Assembly: GCA_026713865.1 (NCBI GenBank)
Contig: JAPONQ010000028.1
Location: 23,492 to 87,491, forward strand
Length of the DNA: 64,000 bases
DNA from: Chloroflexota bacterium
GTDB taxonomy: Bacteria > Chloroflexota > Dehalococcoidia > UBA2979
Direction of reading: 5' to 3'
Positions within the stretch are counted from its first letter, which is position 1; each line of letters starts with the position of its first letter. Shown here piece after piece: positions 52,943-62,633 of this stretch. A program made the position numbers and the translations under genes. The notes below the pieces were generated by a model. That model searched no databases. It saw only the letters and a program-made list of their open reading frames with translations, and was not told the DNA's origin.

Positions 52943-53415
52943 GACGACCCCTCCGGCAGCCGGAACGCGATCACGCCGACGCCGGCCCCGTCCACCACGA
53001 TGTCCCGGCGGTAGTGCAGCCGGTCGCCCCCGGGAACGTCGCAGCCGGTGCTCCAGAGGTCCACGGCCAGATTGTATGCGCCGTCCCGGCTCTCGAGCTC
53101 GAAGGCACCGGCGGCGGTCGTCCGCGTCGAGTCCTCCCACCGCCGCTCGCCGCCCACCGCCCCGATCCACGCGCCGGCCGCTGGATGGCCGTCCGCGTCG
53201 AGCAGGACTCCCCGGACGGGGTGCAGCTCGTACGGCGCGGCCTCGGCGCGGTAGGCGGCGAGGGCCTCGTGGAAGTCCGCCACCGCGAGGCCGAAGGCGG
53301 CCTCGACGAGGAGGTCGCCGTCCGGCGTCAGGAGGAGCGCCGCCGGCCGGAAGTGCCGGGAAGCCGTGCACAGACTCCCGATCGACGACGCTACGGGCTT
53401 CTGAACTTCCCGCAC
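52927..53415 (-). CDS. Truncated C-terminal remnant of a duplicated secreted peptidase
   Basis: 162 codons. From residue 37 onward (VEAAFGLAVADFHEALAAYR ... HPVRGVLLDADGHPAAGAWI ... VVDGAGVGVIAFRLPEGSSC) it matches the last 145 residues of the peptidase encoded at 55242-57929, including the carboxypeptidase-regulatory-like domain. The signal peptide, Cys-pair, LHPGWN and catalytic domains are absent, and the first 36 residues have no counterpart. There is no signal peptide, so if made it would stay in the cytoplasm. Best read as a relic of a tandem duplication. Confidence 0.7.
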   Translation of the reverse strand: MREVQKPVASSIGSLCTASRHFRPAALLLTPDGDLLVEAAFGLAVADFHEALAAYRAEAAPYELHPVRGVLLDADGHPAAGAWIGAVGGERRWEDSTRTTAAGAFELESRDGAYNLAVDLWSTGCDVPGGDRLHYRRDIVVDGAGVGVIAFRLPEGSSCAPS

Positions 53416-53460
53416 CAGATCGCGCGCGACGGGGCGCGCCGCCCCAGTCGAGTCACCGCG

Positions 53461-55257
53461 TCAAGGCAACTCGGGCTGGTAGGAGATCGAGTCCAGCAGC
53501 TGGTCGAAGAGGTTCCAGGCGTCCGGCGGCGCGTCGCGCCGGACGCTGGTCTCGACGACAATGTCCCCGAGCGTGTCGTAGGTGAGAGAGGAGCCGGATC
53601 CGGGCTCCACCCACCGGATCCGGGTCGATCCCGAGGCGGTCTCCCACACCGCGTCGAGCGCGAGCGGGAGGCCGGGCGGGACCCGGAACGCGTAGGGGGT
53701 CTCGCCCGCGCGAAAGAGGCGCCCCTCTTCGAGCGGTTGTCCCGCGATCGCGCGCGCGATGCCGTCCCGACCCTCCTCGAGCGGGGTGACCTCAACCGTG
53801 GGGTAGCGAAGGCCCGGGTGCCCGGGATGGGGCCGCACCTCGAAGCGGTACGCCGCGCCGAGCTCCAGGCCGGTCAGGCGGTAGCGCGTCGTGCTCGCAT
53901 CGCCCGGGACCCCCCTCCACTCTCGCCAGAATGTCTCCCCCGGCCTCAGCACCCGGTACTCCCAGGCGACGGCCACCACCGGCGCGGGCGTCCACTCGAG
54001 CACCACCTGGCCGGCCGAGCCCGAGGCTAGGGCGGTGAGCGCGGGGGGAACCGTGCGGGGGGGGTCCTGCGCGCCCAGCCACGCCGACTCGATCACCCGG
54101 CGAAGGAGCGGGTCCGGCCCCTCCTGGCCGTCCCCGACGGGCGGCCCTTCGCCGGCCGTCCTCGTATCGAGTCCTGCCGCCCGGCGCCCGTCCTCGTGCT
54201 CCAGGAGCAGCACCCGCGAGAAACCCGCGAGCGAGGGGACGCGGACGGTGCCCCGGAGCGCCAGGGGCAACCCGTCCGGCACGTCGAAGATGAGGGGGGC
54301 TTCCCCGGGCAGCTGGACGAGGTAGGAGCCGCCCCCGAGCCGCTGCCGGCCGGAGGAGACCTCGATGGGCGGAAGGCAGTCGTGGAGGCCGAGCGCGTCG
54401 AGATCGTGGCGCGCGGCGCTGCGCAGGGGCGGCGGGACGCAGCCCGTGAGCGGGTTCCCACCCATCGAGAGGGACGTGAGGCCCTCCAGGAGGCCGAGCT
54501 TCGAGGGGATCGCCCCCGTCAGCGAGTTGCCGGAGAGCCGCAGCTCCTTAAGCGCGCTGAGTTCGCCCACGAGCCCCGAGATCGTGCCCGTGAGCCCCCG
54601 CTCGGCGAGGTCGATCGTCGTCACGCGCGGGGGCGTCCCCCGGGCGGTTACGCCCTCCCACTCGGAGAGGGGAGTCTCGATCCGCCAGTTGAGGCGTTCG
54701 CTCCCCGCGAGCGTCTCGCCGATCCGGAGCAGGAGCAGGCGATCGCGATCGAGCTCCGGGTGATCGGGGTACGCAGCGACGGTGATATCGCCGTAGCGGT
54801 ACCATCCGTCGGGGCTGTGGCCGCCGTCGAGCGCGAGCGGCACCGCGCCCAGGGGGAGCGTGTGCACCGGCCGGGGCGCCTCGCAGGGGCCGGGGCAGGC
54901 GAAGACCAGGGCCGGCTCGCCCCGCACGCGCCAGAGGCGCAGCCCGGCGCCGGCGAGGGTGGCATCGCCGTAGCGGTAGCGCCCGTCGGGATACCCGCCC
55001 TGCTCGAGCGGGAAGGGGATCGTCCCCAGTGTGCGCCAGTCGCCGCCCCGTGCGCGGGCACTCACCCAGATGTCGCCTTCGACCGTGACCCGCTGCCAGA
55101 CGCGGAGTTCGACGACCACCTCGAGCGGGACGGGGCTGGCGGCCGCCGTCGCGCCCGGTGCCGCCGCCAGGGCGGCGGCGAGCGCCGCGGCGGCGAGCAG
55201 GGCGCGCGGCAGGAGGCCGCCTCTCCGGCGGTGAGGGGCCTCTAGGTCGGCGCGCAC
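53461..55257 (-). CDS. Secreted leucine-rich-repeat protein with VRVWQ modules (copy 1)
   Basis: 598 residues from GTG 55257, overlapping the upstream peptidase by 16 bases. Signal peptide, then VELRVWQRVTVEGDIWVSAR module, second module (LRLWRVRGEPALVFACPGPC ... DGWYRYGDITVA), LRRs (LTGTISGLVGELSALKELRL, SGNSLTGAIPSKLGLLEGLT), Cys-flanked cap (GCVPPPLRSAARHDLDALGL), and beta-rich domains with an Fn3-like segment (WEYRVLRPGETFWREWRGVP). Same architecture as copy 2. The LRR type (LxGxIPxxLGxL) is that of plant and some bacterial surface receptors. Function unknown; probably acts with the peptidase. Confidence 0.87.
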   Translation of the reverse strand: MRADLEAPHRRRGGLLPRALLAAAALAAALAAAPGATAAASPVPLEVVVELRVWQRVTVEGDIWVSARARGGDWRTLGTIPFPLEQGGYPDGRYRYGDATLAGAGLRLWRVRGEPALVFACPGPCEAPRPVHTLPLGAVPLALDGGHSPDGWYRYGDITVAAYPDHPELDRDRLLLLRIGETLAGSERLNWRIETPLSEWEGVTARGTPPRVTTIDLAERGLTGTISGLVGELSALKELRLSGNSLTGAIPSKLGLLEGLTSLSMGGNPLTGCVPPPLRSAARHDLDALGLHDCLPPIEVSSGRQRLGGGSYLVQLPGEAPLIFDVPDGLPLALRGTVRVPSLAGFSRVLLLEHEDGRRAAGLDTRTAGEGPPVGDGQEGPDPLLRRVIESAWLGAQDPPRTVPPALTALASGSAGQVVLEWTPAPVVAVAWEYRVLRPGETFWREWRGVPGDASTTRYRLTGLELGAAYRFEVRPHPGHPGLRYPTVEVTPLEEGRDGIARAIAGQPLEEGRLFRAGETPYAFRVPPGLPLALDAVWETASGSTRIRWVEPGSGSSLTYDTLGDIVVETSVRRDAPPDAWNLFDQLLDSISYQPELP

Positions 55258-57929
55258 GACGGTCCCTCCGGTAGCCGGATCTCGATGCCCGTGACATCGG
55301 AGCCGTCCACCACGACGCCTGCGTGGTAGTGCGTTCGGTCGCTCCCGGAGGCATCACAGCTGCTGATCCAGAGGTCGACGGCCAGGTAGTATTCTCCATC
55401 CCGGATTTCGAGGTCGAAGGCGCCGTCCGCCGTCGTGCGCGTGATGTCCTCCCACCGGGCCTCGTACGCGCTCGTCGCGATCCACGTATCCGCCGCCGGA
55501 TGGCCGTCCCGGTCGAGCACGACCCCCCGGACATGGTGCAGCGCGTACGGCGGGGCGACCTCGGTCCGGTGGGCGGCGAAGGCCCCGTAGAAGTCCTCGA
55601 CCGCGAGGCCGAACGCGGCCTCGAACGCCTCCCGCCAGCCCGCCGAGACGGGCAGCCTGCGGTAGTAGTCGAGGAGGGCGGGCTCGCCGGCATGCCCGGC
55701 GAGCCACTCGCCCGCGAGGGCGGAGAGGCTCGCCTTTCTCCAGTGGTGGTCGCCCGGCGTCTCGAGGTCGGGGAGCGTCAGCGTCGTCCGCCGGACGTGC
55801 CAGAGATCGTTCTCGCGGGCGGAGGCGGCATCGGCCGCTCCGGCGGCGATCTCGTAGGCTCGATTCAGGTAGCCCTCCAGCGCGAGCAGCAGCCAGGGCG
55901 GCCCTCGCCTGTCGTGCCCCTCCGGCACCTCAGGCAGCGAGTCCCACGGGGCGAGCCGGTCGCGGACGGCGTGGAAGAGGTGCTGCCGGAGGAGCAGCAG
56001 CGCGGAGTCGTAGCAGGGAAGCGTGGAGACCAGGACCGCGCCGCTCTTCCGGGTGCAGAAATCCTCGGGGACGTGCTCGGCGAAGAGCCGCCGGTGAACC
56101 TCGGCGAGCGACTCCCGCTCGCCTACGTAGAGGGTCAGGTCCAGGGTTCCCGCGGCGGCGAAGCGCTCGCCGAAGAAGGCCTTCAGCCGTGCGAAGCGAG
56201 CGCGGACGGGGTCCGCCGCCCCGGGCGCGATCTCGCCGACCAGCACGAGCACGGGATCGGCGCTGTCGTCCACGACGTGCGGGAGCGCGGGGGCGACGTC
56301 GGCGCGATACGCGGCGAACGCTTCGTAGAAGTCGGGGCTCGCGATCCCGAAGGCGGTCTCGAAGGCCTCGTGCCAGCTCGGCTTCTCCGACAGCCCGCGG
56401 AAGAAGTCGATCACCGCCTCCTCGCTGGAGCGGTCGACCAGCCAGTCGACGGCGACGAACCCCAGGCGGTAGCCGATCTCGCCGAACGTGTAGAACGCGG
56501 ACCATTCCTCCACCTCCTCGAGGGCCGGCAGGTGGTGCCGGGCGAGTCGGGCGACGTCGTTCTCGACGTGCCGGTCGAGGTGATCGGCGACCGTCGTCTC
56601 GCCGGAGGTGACACCCAGGAACAGGTCCCCGGTCCAGGACGCCGACCCCTCGATCATCCAGCCCGGGACGGCCCCCGATCGGTGGGCGCTGAGATCCCGC
56701 TGGAGTATGTGGAAGTACTCGTGCAGGTAGGTGCCGAGGGCGGTGCATTCGAGCAGGGAGAAGATGACGCCGCCCCCGGCGTTCGCGCAGAGTCCCTCGG
56801 GCGGCCCGCCGCGGATCTCGATATAGGTGGGAGTGATCGACTCGATGTCGCCGACGTAGCTTGCGAACGGCGCCTCGACGGCCCAGCGCTCGGCGAAGAC
56901 GGCCCGCGTCTCATGCACCCAGCCGCGGATCCGTGTCTGCAGCTCCCCGGGTACGTCGCCCACGAAGGTGACCGGGGGAACCGAGCGCCCGGACTGCCAC
57001 CAGCGCGCCGCATCCGTGAGCTCCACCCACAGCGCGTCCCCGTGGTCGAGCGCGTCGAGGGTGTTCACATTGCTGGCGGTGCCCGGGCGGTACCGCTCGT
57101 ACGCCTGCTGCTCCACGTTCCACCGCCAGGCGCCGGCCAGGAGGTTCCCGAAGCGCGCGAGCGCCTCTGCAGCCGCGACCCCGTCGCGACCGGCCCAGCC
57201 GACCAGGTTCCGCCCCGCGTCGAGCGAGAGCAGCACGCTCTCCTCCCGGGCGGGGCGCGTCCACTCCACCGGTGCGTCCCCCCCGAGCTCGAGCCAGAGC
57301 CCCATGCCGGTGGTGAGCACGCGCAGGCCTTCCCTGGGGACGACGTTGGGCATCCTCCAGCGGTAGCGCTGCTCCGCCGCATCCCACCCGCCGACCCGCA
57401 CCAGGGCCGGGACGGCGTTCAGGAGCTCGGTGGCCGGCGCCTCTGGGCCGAGCCAAGCAACCATGTTCCAGCCGGGGTGAAGCGTGGTCGTGATTGTCCC
57501 CGGCTCCGCCTCGCCCGGTGGGGCGGGGGCGGTCGTTGCCGGTGGCTCCGGGGCCGCCCCGGCCGGCTCCGTCACCGTGAGTCCAATCGGGGTCGCCAGG
57601 CCGGATTGCCAGGTCAGGATCTCGGCCGCCGCTAGGCCGTCCAGGGTGAAGCGGAGCTCGGAGCCGGTGGCGGCTCCGCATTCGCCGGGGTCGATCTGCG
57701 CGGTCCAGACGTAGTCGGCACCATGCGCGCCGACGCTCGCGGTCTTGCACTCCCCGCCGTCGACAAAGACGACGACCTCGGTCGAGGGCGACTCTGCAGG
57801 CCCCCAGATGGTGGTCGGTACTTGCTGCTGCGCGTGGAGCGAGGGCGCCGGGACGAGGGCGGCGGCGAGCAGGAGGGTCGCAAGGGCGAGCGCCCCCCGG
57901 GAGCGTGACCGGCTCCTGCTCGGGCGCAT
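55242..57929 (-). CDS. Secreted gluzincin-like metalloprotease with LHPGWN module and CarboxypepD_reg-like tail
   Basis: 895 residues from ATG 57929 (GGGAGGG upstream, which decides this start). Signal 1-33; Cys-pair module 38-120 (Cys61, Cys84); LHPGWN module 150-315; peptidase-MA-like domain about 320-520 with HEYFH at 403-407 and Glu427 (GWMIEGSASW) as third ligand, so catalysis is plausible. A second domain (about 525-790, DPVLVLVGEIAPGAADPVRA) has RQHLFHAVRD in place of HExxH. Residues 795-895 are a carboxypeptidase-regulatory-like beta domain (VRGVVLDRDGHPAADTW ... TRTTADGAFDLE). The downstream LRR gene overlaps the stop, suggesting joint expression. Confidence 0.87.
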   Translation of the reverse strand: MRPSRSRSRSRGALALATLLLAAALVPAPSLHAQQQVPTTIWGPAESPSTEVVVFVDGGECKTASVGAHGADYVWTAQIDPGECGAATGSELRFTLDGLAAAEILTWQSGLATPIGLTVTEPAGAAPEPPATTAPAPPGEAEPGTITTTLHPGWNMVAWLGPEAPATELLNAVPALVRVGGWDAAEQRYRWRMPNVVPREGLRVLTTGMGLWLELGGDAPVEWTRPAREESVLLSLDAGRNLVGWAGRDGVAAAEALARFGNLLAGAWRWNVEQQAYERYRPGTASNVNTLDALDHGDALWVELTDAARWWQSGRSVPPVTFVGDVPGELQTRIRGWVHETRAVFAERWAVEAPFASYVGDIESITPTYIEIRGGPPEGLCANAGGGVIFSLLECTALGTYLHEYFHILQRDLSAHRSGAVPGWMIEGSASWTGDLFLGVTSGETTVADHLDRHVENDVARLARHHLPALEEVEEWSAFYTFGEIGYRLGFVAVDWLVDRSSEEAVIDFFRGLSEKPSWHEAFETAFGIASPDFYEAFAAYRADVAPALPHVVDDSADPVLVLVGEIAPGAADPVRARFARLKAFFGERFAAAGTLDLTLYVGERESLAEVHRRLFAEHVPEDFCTRKSGAVLVSTLPCYDSALLLLRQHLFHAVRDRLAPWDSLPEVPEGHDRRGPPWLLLALEGYLNRAYEIAAGAADAASARENDLWHVRRTTLTLPDLETPGDHHWRKASLSALAGEWLAGHAGEPALLDYYRRLPVSAGWREAFEAAFGLAVEDFYGAFAAHRTEVAPPYALHHVRGVVLDRDGHPAADTWIATSAYEARWEDITRTTADGAFDLEIRDGEYYLAVDLWISSCDASGSDRTHYHAGVVVDGSDVTGIEIRLPEGPSCAPT

Positions 57930-58173
57930 GTGCCCTCCCCGGGCCCCCGGGCACGGGGCCACGCGAGTGTGCGTCCCGCATCATGCGCGATCGCGGCGGG
58001 ACCCGCGTCGCCGGCCGTCCGCGGGTCACCGGCGGCAGGGGCGCACGGCCGCCATAATCTCGGGGCACGGTGAACGGTTCGGTGGGCTACGGAGACCGCC
58101 GCGCAGCTGTGGTCGCCATCGCCGATGACTCTCGTGCAGCCGGAAGGGCTCGCATGCCACAGGGGGTGCCGTC

Positions 58174-59379
58174 GTGAAGTTCGTCATCATCGCGGGGCTG
58201 ATACCGCTGCTCGCGATCGGAAGCGCGCTCAGCGCCTACGCCGCGAGCCGGACGATCGAGACCGAGGCCACCATCGATGTGCGGGTCTGGCAGAGCCGCA
58301 GCAGCGACTCGCTCTACCTCAGCACGCGCCCGGAGGGGGGCGAGTGGACGACCCACCCCGAGCGCCTGCTGCTCACCGACGAGGGCGGCTCCGATCACTT
58401 CCGGCTCAGCACTCCGGCGACGCTCTCCCTCCCCGTCGTGGTCGAGGTGGAGCAGCCCGAGGTCGTCCTCCCCGCATCGACGGCGGAGCCTCTCCAGAGC
58501 GAACCCCCGCCCTCGGGGCGCGCGAGCTGCTGCACGGTGCGGGGGATGACGGACCAGCCGGCGGCGCGTCGGGACATCCTGACGAAGATGCGCGGCGTGA
58601 TCGCCTTCGCCGGGGAGGAGTTCGGGCTCACGCACCGGGGCCCCATCACTCTCCACATCTCGCACACGCTGAGCGGCCTCTTCGTGCGCTACGAGCAGGC
58701 CTTCGGGGAGGAGCTCGACGAGCTCCCGAGCACGTGCTCGTTCCAGCGCGGCGCGCACATCTTCCTGGGTCCGGACTGCCGCGCCGACGAGCGCGTAATC
58801 GCCCGCGAGTGGATCGCCCGCGCGACGGATGCCCTCCACGTGCGCCCGCAGTGGGCCGCCACCGCCACCGTCGAGTACTACCTGGAGTACTACCTGGCGG
58901 GCGCCTCGCCGACGCTCCGGGACGATCCCTTCCGGCGGGCCATCTTCTTCGAGGACGCCCGGGACTTCCGCCTCGGCCGGGCCAGCGATGAGATGTCGGG
59001 GGCGGCGATGCTCTACGCGATCCGCAGCTACGGCTCGCTCGAGGACTGGCTCGCGTTCTACGACCACGTGCGGGACGGCCGGGAGGAGCACGCGGCCTTC
59101 GAGGCGGCCTTCGGCGTCCCCCTCGCCCGTCTCTACGCCGACTTCGAGGAGTGGGCCGCGCAGCAGAAGACCATCCTCACCACGACGGCGTACGGATCGT
59201 GCCTGGAGGCGGCGAGCCACATCAGGCCCCGGACGTCCAGTGAGGGGGGAGGATTCCCCGACTTCCGCGTGCCGCTGGAGTGGGACGAGGACGCAGACGG
59301 ATACGTTTGCGAGGGGTACGCGGCGTTCCAGGCGGAGACCCTGGCCTGCGTCGTGATCGGGGAAGACGGCAGCGAGTAG
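58174..59379 (+). CDS. Exported protein combining a VRVWQ module with an inactive gluzincin-like domain
   Basis: 401 residues from GTG 58174 with AGGGGG upstream. Membrane/signal helix (FVIIAGLIPLLAIGSALSAY), then one VRVWQ module (IDVRVWQSRSSDSLYLSTRP). From about residue 115 a gluzincin-like helical domain (MRGVIAFAGEEFGLTHRGPI ... IFLGPDCRADERVIAREWIA ... YGSLEDWLAFYDHVRDG ... FEAAFGVPLARLYADFEEWA) has VIAREWIARATD where HExxH would be, so it is probably not catalytic. The C-terminus ends in a Cys-containing calcium-loop-like segment (EWDEDADGYVCEGY). It shows that the two module types are exchanged between genes. Confidence 0.8.
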   Translation: MKFVIIAGLIPLLAIGSALSAYAASRTIETEATIDVRVWQSRSSDSLYLSTRPEGGEWTTHPERLLLTDEGGSDHFRLSTPATLSLPVVVEVEQPEVVLPASTAEPLQSEPPPSGRASCCTVRGMTDQPAARRDILTKMRGVIAFAGEEFGLTHRGPITLHISHTLSGLFVRYEQAFGEELDELPSTCSFQRGAHIFLGPDCRADERVIAREWIARATDALHVRPQWAATATVEYYLEYYLAGASPTLRDDPFRRAIFFEDARDFRLGRASDEMSGAAMLYAIRSYGSLEDWLAFYDHVRDGREEHAAFEAAFGVPLARLYADFEEWAAQQKTILTTTAYGSCLEAASHIRPRTSSEGGGFPDFRVPLEWDEDADGYVCEGYAAFQAETLACVVIGEDGSE

Positions 59380-59602
59380 GGTCCGGTCGAGGAGGCAGCG
59401 CAACGACATACCCGGCCGCACGGGGCACGCCGGGCCGGCGCCTGCCCCGGGGCCGCACCGGCAGCGTCGTGACGCGTCGGCGTCCGGCCGCTGCGCGGGA
59501 TCCGTCGGAGACTCGACCGGGGAGGACGCCGCGGGACGGGTGCGATGGCGATCGCCCGCACCGACGAGGCGGCAACGGGCGTGCAGGGCGGCTGCCGTTG
59601 GC

Positions 59603-62600
59603 CTACGGCGAGGCCGGGCCGTCGCTGGCCGCGAGCAGCGGTGTGTCGGCGGGGAGGCCGGCCGCGAAGAGCGCGCGAAAGTCTCGGTTGACGAACTCGG
59701 GCGCGCCGAGGACGTAGGGAACGAAGGCGCCGTCCTCTGTGGCGTAGAGGGCGGTGATGTGCCGGCGCTCGGCGCACGCGGCCAGCTCCCGGACGGTTCC
59801 GCCCTCGTAGTTGACGAGGCTGAAGCCGGCCGCCACGGCGCCTCGGAGGCATGGCGACGGTGCCGTCTGGGCGATCCGCACGCGGTAGGTGCGGGTTCGG
59901 CTCCGATCGGGCGAGGTCACGGTCACCGTGATATCCGCGCCGTCCGCGATCGGCACCTGGTGGCCGGTCGTGAAGCGGTCCGAGTCGGACGGTGCGATGG
60001 CGACCAGGGCGCGCGGCTGCGCGCGATGGGGATCGACCGTCGACTCCTCGATTCCCGTGTCTGCCACGCCGGCGTAGTCGCGGCGGGTGGGCGTGAACTC
60101 ACCGATGTCGACGCCCGACAGCGTGAGCGACAGGAGGCGGGCGTCGGTGGCGTCGGGCATGTTGTAGCTGTAGATGTGGCCGTCGCTCCCGTCGGCGACG
60201 TACATGACGCCCCCGTCGGACCAGATGCCGCGTGGGCTGTTGTTCCGGGCCTGCGAGAGCTCGGTGAAGTCCCGCTCCCGGTCGCGCACGAGGACCGACC
60301 TGCGGCCGTCCTCACGCGGGGCCGGCAGCAGATAGGCGAACATGCTCTTGGCGCGGTCATCGGAGACCCAGAGCGTGACGCCGTCGGACCAGATGCCGTG
60401 CCCGCTCGTGTTCGCCGGATCGAGTACGTACTCGGCGAGGAGACCGCCGCTCTCGAGGTCGTAGACGACCACGAAGTCGCGCTCGCCGTCGACGACCCAC
60501 ATCCTCCCACCGTCGGACCAGAGGCCGTGGGCCACCTCCATCTTCGCGTCGAACAGGATGTCGCGGTGCTCGGCGCGTTCCCCGGTCCCCAGGTCGTAGG
60601 CGAAGAGCCGACGCTTGTCATCGTCGGAGACCCAGGCCGTCGAGCCGTCGCTCGCGATGCCGTTCGGCGCGCGGTTCGCCTGGTCCAGCTCCAGCTCGGC
60701 GTGCCCGGCTCGCCCGCCGCCCGGCAGATCGTAGGCGTAGACCGCGCCGAACTCGCCCGGCTCGGACTCGGTGATCCAGAGGATCGTGCCATCGGACCAG
60801 AGACCCGTCGGGCGGTTGTTGTGGATGTCGAGGGCGCCGAGATCGTGCTCGACGCTCCAGTCGTAGTCGACGGAGCTCGGAGGCGAGGAGCGGCCGACCG
60901 ACGGGGATAGGTCGCTGACGACCAGGATGTCCACATGCGCGCGCGCGGTTCCGCCCGCCGGGTCGGTCGCGGTCACCGTCGCCCCGTAGGAGCTACCCGC
61001 GACGAGCCGCGGGCTGGCACGCGCAGCGACGCGGATCTGGCCCGTGTGCTCGTCGATGTGGAACAGCGCCGCGTCCCGCGAGGACAGGCTGTAGGTCAAG
61101 GGGTCTCGATCCGGGTCGGCCGCTGCCACCGGCGGGCCGACCCGGGTCCGGGCGGTCGACCCGGCGGTCACGTGGCGGATGGTCGAGCGGGCCAGGAATG
61201 CGGGAGCAGCGTTCGGCGGGGGCTCGCTGCTGTCGAGGACCGCGACTGCCACTCGGCGGGTGCCGACGAGGCCGCCGTCGTCCTCGGCGTGCACGGTCAC
61301 GGCGTAGATGTTGTCGCGGTTGGCGTCGGCCCGGCTCTCGAAGTCGGGCGGAGCGGTGAAGCGGAGCGCGCCGCTCGTGATGGTGAAGTGTCTGCGGTCG
61401 CTCCCGGAGAGCGACCAGCGGGCGGCTCCGCCTTCGGGGTCGTCGTACGAATAGGTGCCGACGAAGGTACCGGAGTTCTTCTCGATGCTGGCCCGGACCG
61501 GACCGAGGACGTCTGGGGGTTCATTCTCGTTGGCGACGGTGACCGTCACCGGCAGCAGGCCCGTCGAGTCCCCGCTGGAGGCGTAGACGCCGAGCTGGTA
61601 GACGTTGTCGCGGTCGCTGTCGACGGGATCCTCGTGGTCCGGTGGCACGAGGAACGTGATGGCACCCGTTTCGCTGATGGAGAAGAGATCGGCGTCCTCG
61701 CCCACCAGCGACCATCTGATGGTGGAGGGTGTGTCGACGTCGTAGCTGGCGACCGGCGTCGCCGCATTCTCGGTGTAACCGAGCGTCCCCACGCCCAGGA
61801 TCCGCACCGGATCATCCGCGTCGGCGACGATGACGCGCATGACGGCCGCGGGAAGCGAGGGGGCGTCCACCCTGTCGTGGAAGATCATCGCCCACGAGTC
61901 GGTCGAGTCGGCGTCCTCCGTGGTGGTGACGAGGGCGAACTGCGGCTCGTCCCAATTCGCCCTCGTGAACGTCATGCTGGTGGGCTCGACCGCAATCGCC
62001 CCGACCGGCCACGTGGAGAGGTTGATGGTGACCTCACGCTCGGGCTGGGAGGAAAGCCGGACGAAATACCATCCGGACCCGCGCTCGACGATCCGCAGCG
62101 ATCCGGCGCTCAGGGTCGGACCCGCGGGCGGGGGCGGACCGGGGCGGACGGTGGAGAGGTTCTCCACGCTGGCGGCGGAGAAGGACGGGACCGGGTTCCG
62201 GTCGGCATCGATGAGCAGGGCGGCCAGATCGCGGCCGAAGAGTCGGTTGTAGGCAACGGTCACGCGCTGGCCGGCCGCGATGCGGCCGTCGGTGAGCGAG
62301 ACGATGAGCCTCTGCCCCGAGGGTGATGCCTCGAAACGGCCATGTTCGTGGCCGTCGACCGTCACGCGCAGGGCGATCCGGAAGAGCTGTGTCACGGGGA
62401 TGCCGGAGAGCTCGCTGGCCAGTCGCGCGATGGGATTGGCGGCGACGTCCTCGCTGAACGTGATGATGATGGCCGTTCCGCTGGTACCGACTCGGGCATC
62501 GACGAAGACGGGGCCCTCGGCATCACTCTCCTGGGCGCGCGCCTGCTGCGCGGCGAGCGCGAACACGCCGAGCATGAGCAACACGCCGGTGAGGACGCGT

Positions 62601-62626
62601 AGTCGTTGCCCGGCGGTCAGGCTCAA
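59603..62626 (-). CDS. Secreted cadherin / beta-propeller multi-domain protein
   Basis: 1007 residues from TTG 62626, five bases after GAGG and seven bases after the upstream stop; the open frame runs further but overlaps that gene. Signal peptide ends AQQARAQ. Order: SwmB-like domain (VDARVGTSGTAIIITFSEDV, about 25-130), a Calx-beta-like segment (IVERGSGWYFVRLSSQPERE), three cadherin-like domains (ISETGAITFLVPPDHEDPVD, ALRFTAPPDFESRADANRDN), about five 'GLWSDG..LWVSDD' propeller blades, a cadherin-like beta-sandwich (LLSLTLSGVDIGEFTPTRRD) and a final CLRGAVAAGFSLVNYEGGTV domain. Such assemblies are typical surface adhesins or matrix proteins of Dehalococcoidia (recollection). It forms an operon with the next two genes upstream. 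Confidence 0.88.
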   Translation of the reverse strand: MSLTAGQRLRVLTGVLLMLGVFALAAQQARAQESDAEGPVFVDARVGTSGTAIIITFSEDVAANPIARLASELSGIPVTQLFRIALRVTVDGHEHGRFEASPSGQRLIVSLTDGRIAAGQRVTVAYNRLFGRDLAALLIDADRNPVPSFSAASVENLSTVRPGPPPPAGPTLSAGSLRIVERGSGWYFVRLSSQPEREVTINLSTWPVGAIAVEPTSMTFTRANWDEPQFALVTTTEDADSTDSWAMIFHDRVDAPSLPAAVMRVIVADADDPVRILGVGTLGYTENAATPVASYDVDTPSTIRWSLVGEDADLFSISETGAITFLVPPDHEDPVDSDRDNVYQLGVYASSGDSTGLLPVTVTVANENEPPDVLGPVRASIEKNSGTFVGTYSYDDPEGGAARWSLSGSDRRHFTITSGALRFTAPPDFESRADANRDNIYAVTVHAEDDGGLVGTRRVAVAVLDSSEPPPNAAPAFLARSTIRHVTAGSTARTRVGPPVAAADPDRDPLTYSLSSRDAALFHIDEHTGQIRVAARASPRLVAGSSYGATVTATDPAGGTARAHVDILVVSDLSPSVGRSSPPSSVDYDWSVEHDLGALDIHNNRPTGLWSDGTILWITESEPGEFGAVYAYDLPGGGRAGHAELELDQANRAPNGIASDGSTAWVSDDDKRRLFAYDLGTGERAEHRDILFDAKMEVAHGLWSDGGRMWVVDGERDFVVVYDLESGGLLAEYVLDPANTSGHGIWSDGVTLWVSDDRAKSMFAYLLPAPREDGRRSVLVRDRERDFTELSQARNNSPRGIWSDGGVMYVADGSDGHIYSYNMPDATDARLLSLTLSGVDIGEFTPTRRDYAGVADTGIEESTVDPHRAQPRALVAIAPSDSDRFTTGHQVPIADGADITVTVTSPDRSRTRTYRVRIAQTAPSPCLRGAVAAGFSLVNYEGGTVRELAACAERRHITALYATEDGAFVPYVLGAPEFVNRDFRALFAAGLPADTPLLAASDGPASP

Positions 62627-62633
62627 CGGGACC

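Noticed and set aside
55323..57635. 770-codon plus-strand frame opposite the HEYFH peptidase
   Set aside because: Antisense shadow; the minus strand has an RBS, signal peptide and zinc motif.
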